Shown piece by piece: positions 1 through 5,162 of a stretch of 5,162 bases of DNA. The first letter of the stretch is position 1, and every line of letters starts with the position of its first letter. A program made the position numbers and the translations under genes. Where the stretch lies: the NCBI GenBank assembly GCA_016789035.1, contig JAEUSC010000256.1, forward strand, positions 1 through 5,162, in the 5' to 3' direction. Under the pieces are notes generated by a model, which saw only the letters and a program-made list of their open reading frames with translations, was not told where the DNA came from and made no database searches. Source of the stretch: Candidatus Omnitrophota bacterium. Its GTDB lineage: Bacteria > Omnitrophota > Gorgyraeia > Zapsychrales > Fredricksoniimonadaceae.

Positions 1-751
1 CCCGATAATATTCGGCCATAGCCGTGCCGGAATAGGGAGCTAAAAACTGCATGGGCGCAGGATCGGATGCGGTTGCCGCCACTATCGTCGTGTACTCCAT
101 GGCTCCAAATTGGCGGAGCTTTTCATAAACCTGAACCACCGTCGATCGCTTCTGACCAATAGCCACATAAAAGCACTTAACACCCGTTCCCTTTTGATTA
201 ATAATAGCGTCGATTGCCAAGGCCGTTTTTCCGGTTTTGCGATCACCGATAATCAGCTCCCGCTGCCCTCGACCGATGGGGGTCAAGGCGTCAATAACTT
301 TAATACCTGTTTGCATGGGCTCATGCACATTTTTACGATCAATAATTCCAGGAGCCTTAACTTCAATCGGACGAAATTCAGTCGTTTTAATGGCCGGTTT
401 TCCATCAATCGCATTTCCCAGAGCATCGACGATACGTCCGCAAAGCGCTTCACCCACGCCGACAGAGGCAATTTTGCCGCTACGCTTGACCTCATCACCT
501 TCCCTGATTTGGGTATCTTTTCCAAAAATCGCAACACCCACATTATCTTCTTCCAGGTTTAAGGCCATGCCTCGAATACCGTTGCCAAATTCCACAAGCT
601 CACCGGCCATGACCTTGGAAAGGCCGTGGACACGAGCGATCCCGTCTCCGACGCTCAAAACCACACCGGATTCATAGGTCTCCACTTTTGCGGAGAAATT
701 TTCGAGCTGATTTTTTAAAATGGAAGAAATTTCTTCTGGTTTAATTGTCAT
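1..751 (-). CDS. atpA: F0F1 ATP synthase subunit alpha, N-terminal part (runs off left edge)
   Basis: This is the alpha subunit of the cytoplasmic F1 head, which alternates with beta and carries the non-catalytic nucleotide sites. My reading gives 250 uninterrupted codons from ATG at 751 to the window edge, about half of the usual ~500 residues. Visible landmarks are the N-terminal beta-barrel segment (about residues 25-95, with [12 protein letters not shown]), the [13 protein letters not shown] stretch (105-117), a Walker A loop GDRKTGKT at 169-176, the [11 protein letters not shown] segment (195-205) and [13 protein letters not shown] (238-250). The fourth P-loop position is Lys where Gln is commonest, a tolerated variant as far as I recall. 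The start is supported by the match of the N-terminus to the family and by a strong ribosome-binding site AAGGAAGGT at 759-767, which overlaps the atpH stop. It is the last gene seen in the atpBEFHA series; atpG, atpD and atpC are expected beyond the left edge. Confidence 0.98.
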   Translation of the reverse strand, partial: MTIKPEEISSILKNQLENFSAKVETYESGVVLSVGDGIARVHGLSKVMAGELVEFGNGIRGMALNLEEDNVGVAIFGKDTQIREGDEVKRSGKIASVGVGEALCGRIVDALGNAIDGKPAIKTTEFRPIEVKAPGIIDRKNVHEPMQTGIKVIDALTPIGRGQRELIIGDRKTGKTALAIDAIINQKGTGVKCFYVAIGQKRSTVVQVYEKLRQFGAMEYTTIVAATASDPAPMQFLAPYSGTAMAEYYR

Positions 752-765
752 AACGATTACCTTCC

Positions 766-1308
766 TTAAATCGTTGAGAAAACATTTTCTTGAAACTTGC
801 CCAACTGCGTCTTAAGCGACGCATCAAAAACAAGGTCATTGATATGGAGTTTGAATCCGCCCAAAAGTTCGGGATTAATTACAACAGAGGTCTCAACCTT
901 CTTACCAAAACGTTGCGAAATCTTTTCATTCAATTCCTTTAGCATCGATGGCTCAATTTCACGTTCAACCTCTAACTGCGCCGACATCAAATGATTTTCG
1001 CTTTTAAATATACTGTCGAATACCTCGGTAATATCACTGAGAAGTTTCAAGCGGCTCTTTTCAATCAGAAACAATAAAAATGTCACTAATAAGGGATGCC
1101 CGCGGCCTTCAAAAACGCTTCGAACCACTTTGGACTGCTCATCTTTTTCTAAGATTGGATTTTGGATAAAAAGCCTTAACTCCAGGGACTGCTTTAACGT
1201 GTCTCGCAACGCCGTCATGTCCTCGGCTAAAGGAGCGAGGACATTTTGGTCTTTGGCCACTGAAAAAATGGCCTGGGCATATCGTCTGGCGGCTCGTGAA
1301 TCACTCAC
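766..1308 (-). CDS. atpH: F0F1 ATP synthase subunit delta (OSCP)
   Basis: Subunit delta forms part of the peripheral stalk and clamps the b subunits to the top of the F1 head. The product is 180 residues, normal for the family (E. coli about 177). The N-terminal helical domain starts with [15 protein letters not shown] (4-18), and residues 43-110 hold the conserved FIQNP and [16 protein letters not shown] stretches. The C-terminal domain has the OSCP signature around [22 protein letters not shown] (144-165). The start is GTG, not ATG: it sits two bases after the atpF stop, and an AAGGAA ribosome-binding site lies inside the end of atpF at suitable spacing. No ATG gives a better family N-terminus. 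The stop overlaps the atpA ribosome-binding site, so the two genes are tightly packed. Nothing suggests damage. Confidence 0.97.
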   Translation of the reverse strand: MSDSRAARRYAQAIFSVAKDQNVLAPLAEDMTALRDTLKQSLELRLFIQNPILEKDEQSKVVRSVFEGRGHPLLVTFLLFLIEKSRLKLLSDITEVFDSIFKSENHLMSAQLEVEREIEPSMLKELNEKISQRFGKKVETSVVINPELLGGFKLHINDLVFDASLKTQLGKFQENVFSTI

Positions 1309-1310
1309 AA

Positions 1311-1850
1311 TTAAATTTCCTTAATCGCCTGCGCGATGATGTTGTCGGATTTGGTCTTATCTAGGTTCGCCTTGATAAGTTTACTGGCCAAGTCTACCGC
1401 TAAGGCAGCGCTTTGCTTTTTCAAAACCACCTCTGCACGCTGACGCTCGCCGGCAATTTCTTCATGGGCCGTTTGAATAATATCCTGTGCTTGCTTCTTG
1501 GCCTTTTCTTCAATGGCATGCTGGAGTTCTGTAGCTTTTTTACGAGCTTCATCAATGATCTGTTGTGCATTCTGACGGGATTCCGAAAGAATCTTTTCTT
1601 TAGAGGCCTGTACATCGGAAAGCTCTTTTTGGATTTGGTCCGCCTGCTTTAATGAATCACTGATTGTTTTCTCCCGGTTTTGCAACGCCATCAAAATCGG
1701 TTTCCAGGCAAATTTCTGCAGAATAACAAGAAGGCAGAAAAATGTAATCCACGTCAAACTGATCATCGCCACATCTGACGGGATGATCGTAAGACCCGGT
1801 TTTTGGTGACCGGCACCCTCTACGGCAGTTATTTCGGAATTTTCGGACAT
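1311..1850 (-). CDS. atpF: F0F1 ATP synthase subunit b
   Basis: Subunit b is the membrane-anchored peripheral stalk that links subunit a to delta and alpha. The product has 179 residues, somewhat longer than E. coli b (156) because of a polar N-terminal extension of about 25 residues. One transmembrane helix follows (about 26-46, SDVAMISLTWITFFCLLVIL), then the typical juxtamembrane KFAWKPI (46-52) and a conserved arginine at 59. A long charged helix (about 60-160), rich in Ala, Glu, Lys and Gln, represents the stalk coiled coil. The ATG at 1850 is supported by AAGGAAAG at 1854-1861, a few bases upstream. Only one b gene is seen, so a homodimeric stalk is expected unless a b' gene lies elsewhere. 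It sits 15 bases after atpE and 2 bases before atpH. Confidence 0.97.
   Translation of the reverse strand: MSENSEITAVEGAGHQKPGLTIIPSDVAMISLTWITFFCLLVILQKFAWKPILMALQNREKTISDSLKQADQIQKELSDVQASKEKILSESRQNAQQIIDEARKKATELQHAIEEKAKKQAQDIIQTAHEEIAGERQRAEVVLKKQSAALAVDLASKLIKANLDKTKSDNIIAQAIKEI
1317..1322 (-). promoter_or_regulatory. Ribosome-binding site of atpH, inside the 3' end of atpF
   Basis: AAGGAA on the minus strand lies within the last codons of atpF, 8 bases upstream of the GTG at 1308. It decides the GTG start for atpH and implies that ribosomes finishing atpF are close to the atpH start, so translation of the two stalk genes is probably coupled. Confidence 0.75.
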
Positions 1851-1865
1851 AAACTTTCCTTAAAT

Positions 1866-2099
1866 TTAGGATTGTAAAGCCATAAAGCAAAAAATTGCGC
1901 AAATCAATGCCACACCTTCGATCAGCGCTGCTCCAATAAACATCATGGACTGAATCTTGTTGGACGCCTCAGGCTGACGGGCCACTCCGCCAATTGCAGC
2001 TGCAATAACTTGGCCTACACCGATACCGGCACCGATCGCAACTAAACCTAATCCTAATCCAGCTGTTACTTTTCCTAATTGAAGACCTGTTATTTCCAT
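1866..2099 (-). CDS. atpE: F0F1 ATP synthase subunit c (proteolipid, rotor ring)
   Basis: This is the proteolipid that forms the proton-translocating rotor ring. Its 77 residues match the family (about 75-90). The product is a helical hairpin: helix 1 (about 10-38) carries the glycine-rich packing motif GAGIGVGQ (23-30), the polar loop is RQPE (41-44), and helix 2 (about 51-75) carries the ion-binding carboxylate Glu61 in ALIEGVAL. Counting from the RQPE loop, the position that is Gln in Na+-binding rings is Val28 here, and the residue after Glu61 is Gly rather than Ser or Thr. The Na+ signature is therefore absent and proton coupling is predicted. The start ATG has AAAGGAA at 2105-2111, five bases upstream. 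The 50-base gap from atpB and strong ribosome-binding site fit the high c-subunit stoichiometry. Confidence 0.98.
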   Translation of the reverse strand: MEITGLQLGKVTAGLGLGLVAIGAGIGVGQVIAAAIGGVARQPEASNKIQSMMFIGAALIEGVALICAIFCFMALQS

Positions 2100-2149
2100 G
2101 ATGGTTCCTTTCTCAGCGTTATTAAAAATCTACCCGTTTAAAATTACAA

Positions 2150-2923
2150 TTAATGGTCAGGATGATACATTTGTCCTATAAACGCAGCCGACAACAGCGT
2201 AAAAATGTAGGCCTGTAAGAAGGCAACGAAAACTTCCAATGCGGAGATGGCCACAGCTAATGCTAACGCCGGCAATGCAATGAGTCCGTACATTACGATT
2301 AACCCCAACAACGTTAAAATCACCATGTGTCCCGCAAGCATGTTGGCAAAAAGACGAACGGTTAACGCTGTCGCTTTTATAAAAACGCCTAAAAGCTCAA
2401 GCGCTACAATAATCGGCAAAATTAAAATCGGCACGCCCGCGGGTGTCAACGCATGAAAAAATCCGCCGATTCCATTTCTCAACATAGTACCAACCGTTAA
2501 AAAAAGAAGAACGATAAAGCTTAACGCAAAGGTCACATTGATATTTGCTGTGGCAGTTGCAAATAATGGAATCATTCCGATTAAATTTAATCCCAATATA
2601 AAAAAGAAAAATGTGCACAACAGCGGAGTATAGTGAACGCCATCCTTCTGCCCCAACGAAGGAACGGCAATGTCATCCCGGATAAACTGTACAAAAGCCT
2701 CGAGAGCATTGGTAATCCCGGTCGGTACACGTTGATTTTTCCTGTAGAGTATTAAAAAAACTATCAATAACAAAACCGACCAAATGACAATCATAAGAGC
2801 ATGTAGACTTAAAAACACGGGGAGCTTAACCGGAGGCAAGAATGGAATATGCCACTCATGTGAATTCATCACATGGTGCAAAACGTATTCGTCAATTTTG
2901 AATGGTGCAGTCGAAGAAGACAT
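2150..2923 (-). CDS. atpB: F0F1 ATP synthase subunit a
   Basis: Subunit a is the stator membrane protein that provides the two proton half-channels against the c-ring. The 257-residue product starts with an amphipathic stretch (HHVMNSHEWHI, 16-26), followed by about five to six hydrophobic helices. Family landmarks are GLNLIGMIPL (111-120), ATANINVT (124-131), the essential arginine at 190 in VRLFANMLAGH, and LQAYIFTLLSAAFIG (236-250). The position equivalent to E. coli Glu219 is His199, and that equivalent to His245 is Glu230. This is the swapped His/Glu pair also known from many other bacteria and mitochondria. The ATG at 2923 has no clear Shine-Dalgarno sequence, only an A-rich leader. A candidate promoter lies just upstream, so this gene may open the ATP synthase transcript proper. 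Confidence 0.97.
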   Translation of the reverse strand: MSSSTAPFKIDEYVLHHVMNSHEWHIPFLPPVKLPVFLSLHALMIVIWSVLLLIVFLILYRKNQRVPTGITNALEAFVQFIRDDIAVPSLGQKDGVHYTPLLCTFFFFILGLNLIGMIPLFATATANINVTFALSFIVLLFLTVGTMLRNGIGGFFHALTPAGVPILILPIIVALELLGVFIKATALTVRLFANMLAGHMVILTLLGLIVMYGLIALPALALAVAISALEVFVAFLQAYIFTLLSAAFIGQMYHPDH

Positions 2924-2945
2924 ATTTTTTTAACTTGCAGGCAAC

Positions 2946-2974
2946 ATCATAAAGAATAAAAAATAATTAAGCAA
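2946..2974 (-). promoter_or_regulatory. Candidate sigma70-type promoter for atpBEFHA
   Basis: On the minus strand, TTGCTT (2969-2974) and TATGAT (2946-2951) are separated by exactly 17 bases in an 86-base, very AT-rich gap. Transcription would start near 2939, leaving a leader of only about 16 bases before the atpB ATG, A-rich and without an obvious Shine-Dalgarno. AT-rich DNA yields such matches by chance, but the spacing, both hexamers and the position ahead of the first Fo gene agree. Confidence 0.5.
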
Positions 2975-3009
2975 CACTTACTAAGAAAATTTTACAAATT
3001 TAAAAAGTC

Positions 3010-3222
3010 TTATTGATTTAATTTGCGGATTATTTTCCACACCTCAAGTGCAGAATAAAGCCCGCCCATAAACACACCAATCAGCGTCGATATTACGACT
3101 TGGTCAATTTTCTTTCCAATTAAAAAACCCAGCAGCGAACATCCAAAGATTCCACCAATTATGTTCCAGATGGATGCCAGCATATCAGCATTGATCTTGG
3201 ACTTATTTTTTTCTTCCACCAT
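3010..3222 (-). CDS. atpZ: AtpZ-like small membrane protein of the ATP synthase operon
   Basis: The product has 70 residues: a charged N-terminus (1-12), a hydrophobic helix (about 17-36, rich in Gly), a KKID turn (37-40), and a second helix (about 42-60), ending in a basic tail. The glycine-rich first helix, the aspartate in the turn and the short two-helix form, placed directly upstream of atpB, fit the AtpZ family (putative F0F1-ATPase subunit, ATPase_gene1). That family is proposed to act in Mg2+ or Ca2+ supply or in assembly of the synthase. I chose ATG at 3222 because it overlaps the preceding stop by one base (TAATG). The frame stays open further upstream, but that part is polar, unlike any known family, and overlaps the neighbouring gene. 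No strong ribosome-binding site is seen, so translation probably depends on coupling to the upstream gene. The family assignment rests on pattern and place. Confidence 0.75.
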   Translation of the reverse strand: MVEEKNKSKINADMLASIWNIIGGIFGCSLLGFLIGKKIDQVVISTLIGVFMGGLYSALEVWKIIRKLNQ

Positions 3223-3539
3223 TAAGCATTCGGTTGCCGAAAAATGAGTGCCAACGTATACCCAAAAACAATCAGCGTAACCCCGAAAAGCATCCCTGAA
3301 GGCATAAAGCTTTTTGTCTTTATCAAGCGCATCAGAAAAACAAAGGTCAGAAGCCCTGTAACGACCCCGAGAAACAAATGCCCGGTATGGATATTTTTGG
3401 ACATCAGCCAAGTACCAATCAAAACAAATAGTCCGGAACCTAACCCTGCAAACAGCGAAATGTTGCTCCCCTTCTTATATCCGAAATAGGCACCGACAAA
3501 CATAAAAATCGCATATCCCAAAAAAATTAGCTTATCCAT
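3222..3539 (-). CDS. TMEM14/UPF0136 family four-helix membrane protein
   Basis: The product is a 105-residue, very hydrophobic protein with four predicted membrane helices (about 4-20, 27-46, 54-71 and 80-100) and short loops. It carries what I recognise as the TMEM14 (Tmemb_14, UPF0136) signatures: GYKKGSNISLFAGLGSG (20-36) in the first half and RLIKTKSFMPSGM (71-83) before the last helix. Bacterial members have no established function. Mammalian TMEM14C is implicated in moving protoporphyrinogen IX across the mitochondrial inner membrane. Here the gene starts 21 bases after hemA, with a good ribosome-binding site (AGAGGAAA) in the gap, and its stop overlaps the atpZ start in TAATG. A role in tetrapyrrole handling is an inference from this neighbourhood. 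The alternative is a divergent AtpI, which is also small and four-helical and often lies next to atpZ, but the residue signatures favour TMEM14. Confidence 0.8.
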   Translation of the reverse strand: MDKLIFLGYAIFMFVGAYFGYKKGSNISLFAGLGSGLFVLIGTWLMSKNIHTGHLFLGVVTGLLTFVFLMRLIKTKSFMPSGMLFGVTLIVFGYTLALIFRQPNA

Positions 3540-3560
3540 GATATGTTTCCTCTGTTTTAA

Positions 3561-4631
3561 TTATTCAGCAGATATTGACTCAGCAGATTCGAAATAATCC
3601 GATTCGTGGGCTTCTTGGATTTTCTTCCATTTTTCACTAAATTCAGAGATCTTTTGAGCAATAATATTTTGTACTTGCAATACGGCCGCTTGCCTCTTTT
3701 TCATATTCTCGCCGACAACCTTATCAAGGTCATCGATGGAGAACAAACAAACCCCTTCAACCAACGAAGTTGCCGGATCAATATTCCTCGGCATGGAAAT
3801 ATCGATGAAAATCAATTTGCGATACGAACGTTTAGCCATAATGGCTTCCACCATTGCTCGGTCCAATATGTAATGAGGTGCCCCGACGGAACAAATGCAA
3901 ACATCAACTTCTGTTAAGGTTTCTTTAATATCAATAAATGAGACCGGAACCCCGGAAAACTTTTCGGCAAGGGCTTCCGCTTTTTCTCCCGTTCTATTCA
4001 TCAAATAAATTTTTTGTGCACCCTTGTTATGAATCTGGGCTAATGCGAGCTCACCCATCTTGCCAGCCCCAATAACTAAAACAGACTTCCCATCAAATGT
4101 TCCTAACTTGTCTTCGGCCATATTGATTGCGGCCCAGCTGATAGATGAACCACCGCAGCTGATGTCTGTCTCATTTTGGGCTTTCTTCCCGGCACGAACG
4201 ACAATATTCGTTAGCACATTGAAGTACTTTGACAATATTCCAACCCCGCGTGCCCGTTCGACGGACGACTTTACCTGTCCTAAAATCTGCTTTTCACCCA
4301 AAACTAATGAGTCTATTCCACAAGCCACACGCATCAGATGATTAATTGCCTCATTATCTTCATAGATATAGAGGTGCTTGGAATACTCAAAATCAAACTT
4401 TAATTTCTTTATTTTAGCAATTAACGAAACTACAAAATCCATATTTTTGACACCATCCACACGTTTGATGTAGACCTCGATACGGTTGCAGGTGGAAAGC
4501 ACAAATGCTTCAGCGACGGCAGGGTTAGACTTTAATTCGCTTAACAAAAGGTCCTGCTGAAGCGGATTTAAATAAAGTTTCTCGCGGATTTCAATGGGAG
4601 CCGTTTTATGATTAATTCCGATAATAAACAT
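3561..4631 (-). CDS. hemA: Glutamyl-tRNA reductase (short form)
   Basis: HemA reduces glutamyl-tRNA(Glu) with NADPH to glutamate-1-semialdehyde, the committed step of the C5 pathway to haem and other tetrapyrroles, in the cytoplasm. The N-terminal catalytic domain shows GINHKTAPIEIRE (5-17), the nucleophilic Cys48 in STCNRIEVY, and the conserved His98 followed by RVACGIDSLVLGEKQILGQVK (101-121). The NADPH-binding domain has the glycine-rich loop GAGKMGELA (188-196) and FIDISMPRNIDP (275-286). The spinal helix (about 300-340) is present. However, the protein ends at 356 residues, against about 400-420 in E. coli-type enzymes, with an acidic, serine-rich tail in place of most of the dimerisation domain. 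All catalytic elements are intact. The ATG at 4631 gives the correct family N-terminus although no clear ribosome-binding site precedes it. No hemC follows; a TMEM14 gene does. Confidence 0.97.
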   Translation of the reverse strand: MFIIGINHKTAPIEIREKLYLNPLQQDLLLSELKSNPAVAEAFVLSTCNRIEVYIKRVDGVKNMDFVVSLIAKIKKLKFDFEYSKHLYIYEDNEAINHLMRVACGIDSLVLGEKQILGQVKSSVERARGVGILSKYFNVLTNIVVRAGKKAQNETDISCGGSSISWAAINMAEDKLGTFDGKSVLVIGAGKMGELALAQIHNKGAQKIYLMNRTGEKAEALAEKFSGVPVSFIDIKETLTEVDVCICSVGAPHYILDRAMVEAIMAKRSYRKLIFIDISMPRNIDPATSLVEGVCLFSIDDLDKVVGENMKKRQAAVLQVQNIIAQKISEFSEKWKKIQEAHESDYFESAESISAE

Positions 4632-4685
4632 GATTAACTTTAGATCTCGAGGAGTTTTTCAAGAATGATATTTTTAATTTCACCG

Positions 4686-4714
4686 AATATAACAAAAACA
4701 GATTCATCATTCAA
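4686..4714 (-). promoter_or_regulatory. Candidate sigma70-type promoter for hemA
   Basis: On the minus strand, TTGAAT (4709-4714) and TATATT (4686-4691) are spaced by 17 bases. Transcription would begin near 4679, giving a leader of about 47 bases before the hemA ATG. It would drive hemA, the TMEM14 gene and atpZ, perhaps reading on into atpB. The match is good, but the region is AT-rich, so experimental support is absent. Confidence 0.55.
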
Positions 4715-4735
4715 CAAAATCATTGAAATTTATAC

Positions 4736-4757
4736 TAATTCGATTTTTTCGCAATTA
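4736..4757 (-). terminator. Possible weak hairpin at the 3' end of nrfA
   Basis: Immediately after the nrfA stop codon the minus strand reads TAATTGCGA, AAAAA, TCGAATTA: an eight-base-pair stem with a single bulged G and a five-base loop. It is mostly A-T paired and is followed by GTATAAATTT rather than a clean T run. It may be a weak terminator or a 3'-end protecting structure; a canonical intrinsic terminator is not supported. Confidence 0.3.
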
Positions 4758-5162
4758 CTATTTCTTTTCAGAGCTCAAAGAATTAAGAAAATTCTTTTTC
4801 TCCTCAATAAGTGCATTCATATCAAGGCCAATGTATTTTTGGGCCTTTTCTTTGGTTGAGACATCGGGCATTGCCACTTGACTAACGCCATGAGCCAAAA
4901 GGATTTTTGTCAGTAAAAGCCGGGCTTCCTGCGATTTTTCAATAGACGCCCCCAAGATCCGGGCCGACTCTAACGGCGCATGAAAAGACCCGCCGTGACT
5001 GGCAGCCACGAAATCCCATCGCCATTGGGCATGTCGGATGAGCGTCAGGACATCCTTCATTTCCTCAGGCGTGGCTCCGGCTTCCCAGGCGGCTTTGGCC
5101 TCGATGTGCGCTTTTAACAAGACATCTTCTGCTTTTAACCTGAGTTCACGAATTTTGTCCTG
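4758..5162 (-). CDS. nrfA: Ammonia-forming cytochrome c nitrite reductase, C-terminal part (runs off right edge)
   Basis: NrfA is the periplasmic pentahaem enzyme that reduces nitrite to ammonium by six electrons, usually fed by a NrfH-type quinol oxidase. The frame is open from the right edge to TAG at 4758 and gives 134 residues. An internal TTG at 5120 is not a start, because the frame and the homology continue upstream of it (KIRELRLKAEDVL). The segment resembles the C-terminus of c552 nitrite reductases: KAHIEAKAAWEAGAT, IRHAQWRWDFVAASHG, then FHAPLESARILG, and near the end MPDVSTKEKAQKYIGLDM. One of the histidines in the SHG/FHAP segment probably serves as a haem ligand, by analogy. The CxxCH and CxxCK haem sites and signal peptide lie beyond the window, so integrity of the enzyme cannot be judged. 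It sits just upstream of hemA, on the same strand. Confidence 0.93.
   Translation of the reverse strand, partial: QDKIRELRLKAEDVLLKAHIEAKAAWEAGATPEEMKDVLTLIRHAQWRWDFVAASHGGSFHAPLESARILGASIEKSQEARLLLTKILLAHGVSQVAMPDVSTKEKAQKYIGLDMNALIEEKKNFLNSLSSEKK

Larger units (their letters stand above)
4632..4757. other. AT-rich nrfA-hemA intergenic region
   Basis: This is the longest non-coding stretch in the window (126 bases). It contains an imperfect hairpin directly after the nrfA stop and a good promoter for hemA. I see no convincing FNR-like, Fur-like or other operator palindrome and no structured riboswitch. The hemA leader of about 47 bases lacks a clear Shine-Dalgarno. Confidence 0.7.

Noticed and set aside
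166..246. Lys in the alpha-subunit P-loop (GDRKTGKT) as a defect.
   Set aside because: The essential Gly-Lys-Thr is intact and Lys at that position is, as far as I recall, found in other bacterial alpha subunits; treated as normal variation.
110..677. Long open frames on the plus strand (110-562 and 237-677) opposite atpA.
   Set aside because: They lie antisense to highly conserved atpA coding sequence, have low-complexity, non-family translations and lack a ribosome-binding site; they are shadows.
2980..3012. AT-only inverted repeats (AAATTT-GTA-AAATTT within TAAGA/TCTTA) after atpZ as an intrinsic terminator.
   Set aside because: No G-C pairs in the inner stem, a six-base bulge and no T run following; too weak to call a terminator.
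3223..3411. N-terminal extension of the atpZ frame to 133 residues.
   Set aside because: The added residues are polar, resemble no family and fully overlap the TMEM14 gene in another frame; the TAATG start at 3222 gives the expected two-helix protein.
4649..4656. GAGGAG-like string upstream of hemA as a ribosome-binding site.
   Set aside because: It is purine-rich only on the plus strand; in the hemA transcript it reads as CTCCTC, so it is not a Shine-Dalgarno.
4709..4727. TTCAA...TTGAA inverted repeat overlapping the hemA -35 as an operator.
   Set aside because: Five-base arms with an eight-base spacer are expected by chance in such AT-rich DNA, and it does not match an FNR or Fur box.
5118..5120. 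TTG at 5120 as the start of a 120-residue gene.
   Set aside because: The frame is open to the window edge and homology to NrfA continues upstream of the TTG; this is an internal leucine codon.

Overview
This window reads almost entirely on the minus strand. It covers the junction between respiratory haem genes and an F-type ATP synthase operon in a bacterium. From right to left (the direction of transcription) it holds: the 3' end of nrfA (ammonia-forming cytochrome c nitrite reductase), hemA (glutamyl-tRNA reductase), a small four-helix membrane protein of the TMEM14/UPF0136 family, a 70-residue AtpZ-like protein, then atpB, atpE, atpF, atpH and the first 250 codons of atpA, which runs off the left edge. 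No gene on the plus strand is credible. No tRNA, rRNA, mobile element, CRISPR array or long repeat was seen. The longest stretch without a gene is the 126-base nrfA-hemA gap.

The organism is a bacterium with a standard F0F1 synthase, the C5 (glutamyl-tRNA) route to tetrapyrroles and a multihaem c-type nitrite reductase. That fits a Gram-negative, anaerobic or facultative respirer. The base composition is moderately AT-rich, with very AT-rich intergenic regions. The short HemA, the bacterial TMEM14 protein and the style of subunit a vaguely suggest the PVC/Omnitrophota part of the tree. This is a weak inference, and no taxon can be named from the sequence alone.

Layout and likely transcription: a good sigma70-type promoter (TTGAAT, 17 bases, TATATT) lies between nrfA and hemA and could drive hemA, the TMEM14 gene and atpZ. 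These three are tightly packed, with a 21-base gap and then a one-base TAATG overlap. A second good promoter (TTGCTT, 17 bases, TATGAT) lies in the 86-base gap before atpB and could drive atpBEFHA and, presumably, atpGDC beyond the left edge. The Fo genes precede the F1 genes in the classical order.

Functionally, NrfA consumes five haems per subunit, HemA commits glutamate to tetrapyrrole synthesis, and the ATP synthase uses the resulting proton-motive force. The most notable observation is a TMEM14-family gene directly behind hemA. A mammalian member, TMEM14C, is linked to porphyrin movement across the mitochondrial inner membrane, so the neighbourhood raises the possibility of a bacterial porphyrin-handling role. 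The same gene also sits where a four-helix AtpI would often be found. HemA itself lacks most of the usual C-terminal dimerisation domain. The rest of the window is an ordinary housekeeping region.
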